Origin: Nothopassalora personata
Lineage: Eukaryota > Ascomycota > Dothideomycetes > Mycosphaerellales > Mycosphaerellaceae
Assembly: GCA_033816765.1 (NCBI GenBank)
Contig: CM066297.1
Coordinates: 1,730,573 to 1,794,572 of the forward strand
Direction: 5' to 3'
DNA length: 64,000 nucleotides
The notes under the pieces were generated by a model, which was not told the DNA's origin, searched no databases, and worked only from the letters and a program-made list of their open reading frames with translations. Shown one piece after another: positions 32,158 to 39,415 of the stretch. Positions within the stretch are counted from its first letter, which is position 1. Each line of letters opens with the position of its first letter. Both the position numbers and the translations under genes were made by a program.

Positions 32158-33150
32158 ATGTCTGGGAGAGACGCTACCCGGAGTCCGTCACGACAACAGC
32201 CACAGTCAACTGGCATCACGGAACGAATGAGCGAAATGTCGATTACAGGAAGCAGCAAGAACAACAACACTCCTATGGGTATGCTGAACCCATTGGACCA
32301 CCACCGTGCACCTAAGGTGTCTACGCCGGAGACGTTCGACGGGACCAAGGACAAACTGGAGGCTTTTCAACTGCAGGTTCAGTTGTACCTTCACTTCAAC
32401 GCACACCAGTTTCAAGGCGAGGCTTCTAAAGTCTTGTACGCCGCATCCTTCCTACGAGGAAAAGCAGCTAGAGGATTCCGACCATACCTCAAGGACTGGC
32501 TACACAACCAGGGCGAGGGAGAAACACCGAAAACGGAAACTCGAAAAATTTTCCACGACTACGACGAGTTTGAGACGAAACTCGATGATCTATACGGGAT
32601 ACCAAATGAGGAGGTATACGCCGACCGACATATCCGACAACTTCGACAGACTACTTCTGTAGCGCTGTACGCCTCAGAATTCCAAGGATATGCCGCCGAC
32701 CTGGAATGGAACGACGCAGCTTTGCGATCGCAGTTCTACCTCGGGCTGAAAGACAACGTCAAAGCCGAACTATCCCGAAACGCCAGCGTCGTTACGCTAG
32801 GGGCGATGATCAAGGCAGCAAAGGAGATCGACGAAAGGCTCCAGGAGTTGAGGTACGACCGACACGTACAGCCTGGATACCAGAGACCCGCCGCGGGCGG
32901 AAGAGGGGGCTTCAAGGCCAGAAGTCAGGACCCTAATGGTTACGGAGACCCAATGGAATTGGACGTAACGGAACGTAGGACAGGAAGGGGGCTGAAGAGC
33001 AAAGGTTCCACCTGCTACGTATGTGGCGAGCAAGGCCATTTTGCAAGGAACTGCAAGAAAAAGAACATGGTTAGCCGCGAGTTCAACGCAATGATTCGCG
33101 AAGAGAATACATACCAGGAATGCGAGAACTTCTTCTCGAAATCTGCCTAG
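32158..33150 (+). CDS. gag: Gag of element E, copy 1
   Basis: 330 aa from ATG 32158. The Gag core at about 55-235 is distantly related to V Gag (shared pattern of an 'FLRG' motif, a 'GLKDNVKAEL' stretch and an 'EIDERLQE' stretch). A single canonical CCHC knuckle 'CYVCGEQGHFARNC' lies at about 285-298. The protein stops about 33 residues after the knuckle, where autonomous elements continue to protease or pol. It is the only sense-strand gene of the unit and identical to copy 2. It would provide particles or RNA packaging while enzymes are supplied in trans; this is inference from the structure. Confidence 0.92.
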   Translation: MSGRDATRSPSRQQPQSTGITERMSEMSITGSSKNNNTPMGMLNPLDHHRAPKVSTPETFDGTKDKLEAFQLQVQLYLHFNAHQFQGEASKVLYAASFLRGKAARGFRPYLKDWLHNQGEGETPKTETRKIFHDYDEFETKLDDLYGIPNEEVYADRHIRQLRQTTSVALYASEFQGYAADLEWNDAALRSQFYLGLKDNVKAELSRNASVVTLGAMIKAAKEIDERLQELRYDRHVQPGYQRPAAGGRGGFKARSQDPNGYGDPMELDVTERRTGRGLKSKGSTCYVCGEQGHFARNCKKKNMVSREFNAMIREENTYQECENFFSKSA

Positions 33151-33225
33151 CAGAAACAACCTGAGGACAGCAAGGCATCAAACAGCGGCTTCTTGATTTG
33201 ATGACCTAGGGAAAAGAAGTCAACA

Positions 33226-33798
33226 CTACGACACGGCCACAACGAACAAGAATACCCACGATGGGAGGACACCACTGGGGGTTTCTAGGAAACCAGCGGG
33301 AAGGGAGTCCCAATCGAAAGTATCCAACCACTGCAGGGACTTGGTCGACAAGGGCTCGAGGGGAAGATCGGGATCGGACCGGAGAATGGCGGATTGCTCC
33401 GAGCGCCAGGTCTGCTGATCCTCCAGAAACAACTCTTCCTGGAGGCACGTCGCCTTCTTCGAAGCGCGCTCTTCGGCAAGCTTCAGAGTGCGACGGAGAC
33501 GCGAGATCTTGGAAAGAAGAGCGCTCAACTCCTCTTGTTTCTTGTCCAGAGCGTCGAGGGAGTTCTCAAGGTCTCTCGAGACCTGCTCCCTGGTGCGGTC
33601 AAGCGAAGACCACGACGCATTCACACACTTGCGACCCTGGGAAATGCAGTTGGAACAGCGGGCGGAACGAGATTCGTCTGGAAGCATGATGCAACAAAGG
33701 CCGCGACTATTACAGTAGTCGCAGGGGGATTCGGCGGGAAGACCAGACCGGGAAATTTCGTCCAGAACGCGCTTGCGACGGTCAGTCGAGGACGGCAT
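33226..33798 (-). CDS. Antisense Zn2Cys6-like/coiled-coil protein of element E, copy 1
   Basis: 190 aa from ATG 33798, 80 bp inside the LTR, on the strand opposite gag; an upstream GTG in frame is not used here. Cysteines 26, 29, 36, 48, 51 and 58 give C-x2-C-x6-C-x11-C-x2-C-x6-C, within the spacing range of fungal Zn2Cys6 binuclear clusters. A coiled coil (about 68-125) and a short tail with acidic-aromatic residues ('WLDTFDWDSLP') follow, resembling the zinc cluster-linker-dimerisation layout of Gal4-like factors. It probably acts in the nucleus if this analogy holds. It is fully open in both copies and paralogous in layout to ORFs in V, A, B and Y. Function is unknown. Confidence 0.72.
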   Translation of the reverse strand: MPSSTDRRKRVLDEISRSGLPAESPCDYCNSRGLCCIMLPDESRSARCSNCISQGRKCVNASWSSLDRTREQVSRDLENSLDALDKKQEELSALLSKISRLRRTLKLAEERASKKATCLQEELFLEDQQTWRSEQSAILRSDPDLPLEPLSTKSLQWLDTFDWDSLPAGFLETPSGVLPSWVFLFVVAVS

Positions 33799-33877
33799 CG
33801 TTAGCAAGAGAAGGAAAGGACTCACAAGTCTTTATAAAATGGATTGTTGGGGACAACAATGCTGAAGGGGGGGATTA

Positions 33878-34225
33878 TGTTACGGAACAGTGTTATCGGT
33901 GCAAATGGTTGGACAACGGAGCAGGAAACCAGACGAAGCTGCAGACATGGATGCCTGGGGAGTCACGTGACAGAGCGATCAGGACTGATCGGTCCTGATC
34001 ACTCTTGATCAGTTGATCAGACTCGCTCAGGGCAGAGCAGGACAGATCACGCCAAGACATGGCACTATATAGACGACGCTTCTTTACGAGTAGATAGGAG
34101 CCTCGTGCTCAACTCATTTTAAGTATACACCATATACTGTTTGGAACCACTACCTTCATAACTGATTGAGACATCCCTGCAAAGATCCAAGCCCGAGTTG
34201 TGATAACGTACAGCGGTTCCTAACA
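33878..34225 (+). repeat. E LTR 2 (shared central LTR)
   Basis: Identical to LTR 1; it serves as 3' LTR for the first unit and 5' LTR for the second. Preceded by a GAAGGGGGGGATTA polypurine tract. Confidence 0.95.
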
Positions 34226-34257
34226 ACTTTGAGCACCACCACCAGGGCCCTTTGCAT

Positions 34258-35250
34258 ATGTCTGGGAGAGACGCTACCCGGAGTCCGTCACGACAACAGC
34301 CACAGTCAACTGGCATCACGGAACGAATGAGCGAAATGTCGATTACAGGAAGCAGCAAGAACAACAACACTCCTATGGGTATGCTGAACCCATTGGACCA
34401 CCACCGTGCACCTAAGGTGTCTACGCCGGAGACGTTCGACGGGACCAAGGACAAACTGGAGGCTTTTCAACTGCAGGTTCAGTTGTACCTTCACTTCAAC
34501 GCACACCAGTTTCAAGGCGAGGCTTCTAAAGTCTTGTACGCCGCATCCTTCCTACGAGGAAAAGCAGCTAGAGGATTCCGACCATACCTCAAGGACTGGC
34601 TACACAACCAGGGCGAGGGAGAAACACCGAAAACGGAAACTCGAAAAATTTTCCACGACTACGACGAGTTTGAGACGAAACTCGATGATCTATACGGGAT
34701 ACCAAATGAGGAGGTATACGCCGACCGACATATCCGACAACTTCGACAGACTACTTCTGTAGCGCTGTACGCCTCAGAATTCCAAGGATATGCCGCCGAC
34801 CTGGAATGGAACGACGCAGCTTTGCGATCGCAGTTCTACCTCGGGCTGAAAGACAACGTCAAAGCCGAACTATCCCGAAACGCCAGCGTCGTTACGCTAG
34901 GGGCGATGATCAAGGCAGCAAAGGAGATCGACGAAAGGCTCCAGGAGTTGAGGTACGACCGACACGTACAGCCTGGATACCAGAGACCCGCCGCGGGCGG
35001 AAGAGGGGGCTTCAAGGCCAGAAGTCAGGACCCTAATGGTTACGGAGACCCAATGGAATTGGACGTAACGGAACGTAGGACAGGAAGGGGGCTGAAGAGC
35101 AAAGGTTCCACCTGCTACGTATGTGGCGAGCAAGGCCATTTTGCAAGGAACTGCAAGAAAAAGAACATGGTTAGCCGCGAGTTCAACGCAATGATTCGCG
35201 AAGAGAATACATACCAGGAATGCGAGAACTTCTTCTCGAAATCTGCCTAG
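34258..35250 (+). CDS. gag: Gag of element E, copy 2
   Basis: Identical to copy 1 (32158-33150), offset by 2100 bp. Same 330-aa product with Gag core and one CCHC knuckle. Complete identity shows that the duplication is very recent or kept uniform by recombination. Confidence 0.92.
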   Translation: MSGRDATRSPSRQQPQSTGITERMSEMSITGSSKNNNTPMGMLNPLDHHRAPKVSTPETFDGTKDKLEAFQLQVQLYLHFNAHQFQGEASKVLYAASFLRGKAARGFRPYLKDWLHNQGEGETPKTETRKIFHDYDEFETKLDDLYGIPNEEVYADRHIRQLRQTTSVALYASEFQGYAADLEWNDAALRSQFYLGLKDNVKAELSRNASVVTLGAMIKAAKEIDERLQELRYDRHVQPGYQRPAAGGRGGFKARSQDPNGYGDPMELDVTERRTGRGLKSKGSTCYVCGEQGHFARNCKKKNMVSREFNAMIREENTYQECENFFSKSA

Positions 35251-35325
35251 CAGAAACAACCTGAGGACAGCAAGGCATCAAACAGCGGCTTCTTGATTTG
35301 ATGACCTAGGGAAAAGAAGTCAACA

Positions 35326-35898
35326 CTACGACACGGCCACAACGAACAAGAATACCCACGATGGGAGGACACCACTGGGGGTTTCTAGGAAACCAGCGGG
35401 AAGGGAGTCCCAATCGAAAGTATCCAACCACTGCAGGGACTTGGTCGACAAGGGCTCGAGGGGAAGATCGGGATCGGACCGGAGAATGGCGGATTGCTCC
35501 GAGCGCCAGGTCTGCTGATCCTCCAGAAACAACTCTTCCTGGAGGCACGTCGCCTTCTTCGAAGCGCGCTCTTCGGCAAGCTTCAGAGTGCGACGGAGAC
35601 GCGAGATCTTGGAAAGAAGAGCGCTCAACTCCTCTTGTTTCTTGTCCAGAGCGTCGAGGGAGTTCTCAAGGTCTCTCGAGACCTGCTCCCTGGTGCGGTC
35701 AAGCGAAGACCACGACGCATTCACACACTTGCGACCCTGGGAAATGCAGTTGGAACAGCGGGCGGAACGAGATTCGTCTGGAAGCATGATGCAACAAAGG
35801 CCGCGACTATTACAGTAGTCGCAGGGGGATTCGGCGGGAAGACCAGACCGGGAAATTTCGTCCAGAACGCGCTTGCGACGGTCAGTCGAGGACGGCAT
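35326..35898 (-). CDS. Antisense Zn2Cys6-like/coiled-coil protein of element E, copy 2
   Basis: Identical to copy 1 (33226-33798). The ATG at 35898 is 80 bp from LTR 3. The frame is open over all 190 codons with the same six-cysteine pattern and coiled coil. Confidence 0.72.
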   Translation of the reverse strand: MPSSTDRRKRVLDEISRSGLPAESPCDYCNSRGLCCIMLPDESRSARCSNCISQGRKCVNASWSSLDRTREQVSRDLENSLDALDKKQEELSALLSKISRLRRTLKLAEERASKKATCLQEELFLEDQQTWRSEQSAILRSDPDLPLEPLSTKSLQWLDTFDWDSLPAGFLETPSGVLPSWVFLFVVAVS

Positions 35899-35977
35899 CG
35901 TTAGCAAGAGAAGGAAAGGACTCACAAGTCTTTATAAAATGGATTGTTGGGGACAACAATGCTGAAGGGGGGGATTA

Positions 35978-36325
35978 TGTTACGGAACAGTGTTATCGGT
36001 GCAAATGGTTGGACAACGGAGCAGGAAACCAGACGAAGCTGCAGACATGGATGCCTGGGGAGTCACGTGACAGAGCGATCAGGACTGATCGGTCCTGATC
36101 ACTCTTGATCAGTTGATCAGACTCGCTCAGGGCAGAGCAGGACAGATCACGCCAAGACATGGCACTATATAGACGACGCTTCTTTACGAGTAGATAGGAG
36201 CCTCGTGCTCAACTCATTTTAAGTATACACCATATACTGTTTGGAACCACTACCTTCATAACTGATTGAGACATCCCTGCAAAGATCCAAGCCCGAGTTG
36301 TGATAACGTACAGCGGTTCCTAACA
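35978..36325 (+). repeat. E LTR 3
   Basis: Identical to LTR 1, followed by the TCTAT duplication and the remaining 42 bp of Y leader before the Y 5' LTR. Confidence 0.95.
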
Positions 36326-36367
36326 TCTATAGCGTGTATAGATTGCAACGAAGAGAAGAATTAGAAC

Positions 36368-36564
36368 TGTTAAGGGGATGTTGCAATGTATAGCACGCCC
36401 ACGACCTACTAGTCGTAGATAAACTAATTCTTACCTTTTTTTCAAGACGCATCGCGCGTCGCAAGGTGTACTTATGCGTGTCACGTGCGGCTTGGCAGCC
36501 GGTCGCGACCGCATGTTACATGCAAGGCTACATGTAGGGGTTAGCTACTAGGCTGCCCCTTACA
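36368..36564 (-). repeat. 5' LTR of element Y
   Basis: 197 bp. In the sense direction it starts TGTAAGGGG at 36564 and ends TTAACA at 36368. It contains AAGAATTAG in the sense direction (plus-strand 36424-36432), which is complementary to the PBS-like CTAATTCTT three bases past its end (plus-strand 36356-36364). Confidence 0.9.
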
Positions 36565-36706
36565 CCCTACCTAACCGCTACCTCGCTACTACTTTATATT
36601 ACTCTCCCTCTTGCTCCTACTCGACGAGAACAAATCTCGATCGAACGAAGGTTATCTAACTTGTTAGTTAACTTAGTAAGATTATAGGTTTAACTAAACC
36701 TAATAC
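36565..36706 (+). repeat. 3' LTR of element B, second part (after Y insertion)
   Basis: Begins with the second CCCTA target duplication and continues the B LTR, ending near AATAC at 36706. The reverse complement of C 5011-5155 matches it closely. Confidence 0.8.
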
Positions 36707-37025
36707 TATCTTATCTTATAAAGACTAAGTAGTAGTAAGGTAGAGGTTAGGTTATAGTATATTCTAAACAGTAATATTAAACAGTAAGTAGAACGCCTCT
36801 AAACTATAAGGGTTTTTAGCGTTCCTAAATATAAAGGAGACATTATTAGTCTTAGCCTTAATTGCTTAATTACTAATAAGCGAGTAATCTTAAATTACTA
36901 AGTCGCTAGTAAGCGAGTAATCTCGAATTACTAAGTCGCTAGTAAGCGAGTGATTTTATACGGCGTACGTAATCTTTATAGCTAATAGTTAGGCGTGCCG
37001 TCGTAGCTTAAACCGAACCGTAACA
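36707..37025 (-). repeat. Truncated RIPed LTR of element D
   Basis: Minus-oriented. The TGTTACGG end is at 37025 and it matches the A LTR up to A position about 3450, where the B LTR end begins. The missing last 90 or so bases are probably on the far side of B, which would mean B inserted into this LTR. Contains the CTAGTAAGCGAG-type modules at 36880-36955, also seen in the LTR of C. Confidence 0.65.
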
Positions 37026-39115
37026 CTAGGAATCGGTAATAAGGGTAAAGGCGGACTCGTTACGGACTCGCTAGGCTTAATAAAGGCTAGGCTAGGTATA
37101 CTATATTTGCTATACCTTAGTAGATAGCCGTAGACTTCGCTATAAACTAGAGAAGTCTTTACTAAGTTATATATATAAAGATCGTCCTAAGTTAGAGCTA
37201 ATATAATATTAGAACTAGTAGAAAAAGACTCGTAGGAAAAGGACGTAGACTCGTTACTATATAACCTATAATAGCTTACCGGCTTCAGTGAACAAGTCTA
37301 TTATTCGTTCCGTCGGCTCTAATCCGTTAAGGCGAGTAGGCGGTATATACTTAGCGAGTCCCCCTCTACCTCGGAGATACTACGTAGTCTCGTTTTGTAG
37401 ATACTAATAGGCGTAGACATATAATTTCTTAGGGCCTAGGCTAGGGCCGGCCTCGCTACCGTCTAGCGTTCATAGATAGCTAGTAGTAGTAAGCTTCTTA
37501 TTAACCTACTCTAGCATTAGAGGCGGTAAGTATATAGTAAGGTCTATAAGGTATTAGCTATAGGATTTATAGACTCGGTTAAGTAGTAGTAGTAGCAAGT
37601 CTATACTTAAGCTATAGCGAGTCCTCCCTTAGCTAAGCTAGGACTCGTAGCTATAGTAGCGCTAGACTCGCTATAGCTTAAGTACGGACTCGCTACTATA
37701 GATACTCTAGATTAACGTACAGTACTAATCGACTCGCTCCTTCTACTAGCGAAGCTCCTCGTCCTTAGGGTTAAGTAGATACCTATATAGTCGTACTTCT
37801 TTTAACTCTAGGTAGTTATATAGAATATCCGGTATATTGTTTATATACGATTCTAGGTTATAACGACGGATACGATAGCGGTTCTACTCGTTAACGAACG
37901 ATAATATAATACTTCGAAGGATTAGAATATAGATAGTAGCGAATGCTATCCTATCTACGGCTAGTGCTTTCTTAAAGAGTCCTATTATAATATACTAATT
38001 AAAGAGGTCTCTCTAGCAATTAAATATAGCCTTAGTACCCTCGCCCTACTAATATTCGATAGTTTAATTGCCCTTATTTAAGGTATACTAGAAGGCCTTA
38101 TCGAACGTAAGTAGATTATTAGCGAGTCGCTCTCGGACTCGTAGATAAGCATCGGCTAGTATAGGCGTCTTAACGCCCTAATTAGATCGTACGCGATTTA
38201 GCACCCTACTACCGTAATATATTACTATAATGTATTAAGCAAATATAGAGAACTTTATCTTCGCTATAGGCCCTATATAGTACTAGATAACCCGCCGAGA
38301 GTAGACGTTAATATAAGCGTAGATCTATATCTTAAAGCGCTCGTATTTTAGAAAGGTATCAATTAACTAGACGTTATTAGGACCTTCTACTTTTAGCCTC
38401 GTATACCGCGGTATTATAGGGTGTTGTATTATAGGATTATAAGAGATAAAAGGAATAAGGTTAATCGTACGAGCGAGTATCCTAATACGGTCGCTAATAA
38501 AGTTAGCGAGTCTAGTCTACGAGTCTATAGATACTAAGTCTATCCTACCGTCTAATAATATAACAACTCTTACGTAGCTCTCTTACTAGCTTACGATAGC
38601 CCTAGTCTTACTAATAGCTACTACTTATAACTTCTTAAAGGACTCGCTATATCTTAGGCTCTATAGCTAGAGCTTATTCTTTACTAAGACTACGCTTTAA
38701 TCTAATACCTCTTCGTAGCTCTTAATACTAGCGAAGGGTAAGGTCGAATCTATCGAGGCGGAGGATAGTATAAGACTCGCTATCGTCGAGTCTATATTTC
38801 TAGAATAGTTCCTCGACTCGCTAGCGTAGCTCGGGCTAGCGAGCCTAATTATAAGCTTAATTATCCTCGCGAGTCCCTCGCTACTCTACGAGTTACTAGC
38901 GGAGGGTCCGTTCGCTAATTTAAACACCGTAGAGATTAAAGAGGTTGTCTCGAATAGCTACCTATATAAATCTAGTAGTAGTCTATAGCTCGATATCGAT
39001 ACGAAAGGGCTCTAGATCGATCGTTAGACGTAGTATTATATATAGTAAGTATACTAATAGACAAATAGCGAGTCTATAAGATAAATAGCGAGTCTATAAT
39101 AGTAAGGATAGAGGA
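37026..39115 (-). pseudogene. RIP-degraded integrase-core (DDE-type) transposon gene
   Basis: The minus strand reads, with RIP stops, a protein-like frame for more than 600 bp between about 38400 and 37750. It includes 'QLIDTFLKYERFK', 'IYAYINVYSRRVI' and 'YYIGPIAK', then 'RYRIRRY' and 'YLLNPKDEELR' near the end. This resembles the integrase-core family common in ascomycete repeats, often joined to a Clr5-like N-terminus. The family name is from recall and not verified. Flanks to 39115 are equally RIPed and carry many AGCGAGTC-like words. No intact ORF remains. Confidence 0.45.
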
Positions 39116-39415
39116 TTACGAATTTTGAATGCGGGTATTTGCCGGTTTTGTAAGCCTAGGCCACTGCCGTTTTGCCGAGGAGCGCCCGAGCATGCCAAAA
39201 AAGTTCCAAACGAAGTGCTTTACCACATTCTGCCATATCGCACTGTATCACCATTTGTACTGATAGTCCAAGTGCGCTGCTCTTGTGTGTAGAGAAGTCC
39301 TTTGCGACCACGACTGCACCAATATCATCCCGAATACGTAGCAGCACTTGTACAGATCTTGCGGCCGCGCATGGTAGAAAGCAGCCCCAATAAGTGATCG
39401 AAGTATTACAGGACG

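Larger units (their letters stand above)
31778..36325 (+). mobile_element. Non-autonomous LTR element E, tandem dimer with three LTRs
   Basis: Structure LTR-internal-LTR-internal-LTR with period 2100 bp. LTRs are 348 bp (31778-32125, 33878-34225, 35978-36325) and internals 1752 bp (32126-33877, 34226-35977). The copies are identical as far as I can compare. Flanked by TCTAT at 31773-31777 and 36326-36330. Each internal carries only a gag gene (+) and an antisense Zn-cluster gene (-), with no protease, RT or integrase. A dimer with one TSD pair suggests LTR-LTR recombination before or after insertion, or insertion of a dimeric cDNA. Pol must come from another element. Confidence 0.95.
10736..36564 (-). 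mobile_element. RIPed gypsy element Y, host of insertions W, V and E
   Basis: Minus-oriented. The 197-bp LTRs are at 36368-36564 (5') and 10736-10932 (3'), ends TGTAAGGGG...CCCTTAACA, with a CCCTA duplication at 10731-10735 and 36565-36569. Removing W, V, E and their TSDs leaves about 6.8 kb: gag, protease, RT, RNase H, integrase, chromodomain, then an antisense accessory ORF. Coding sequence is RIPed, but the short LTRs keep CA and TG and differ from each other at nine positions (eight transitions). Confidence 0.9.

Noticed and set aside
33261..33804. Plus-strand ORFs of 136-142 codons opposite the E antisense gene
   Set aside because: They are mirror frames of the antisense ORF; the cysteine pattern and coiled coil exist only in the minus-strand frame.
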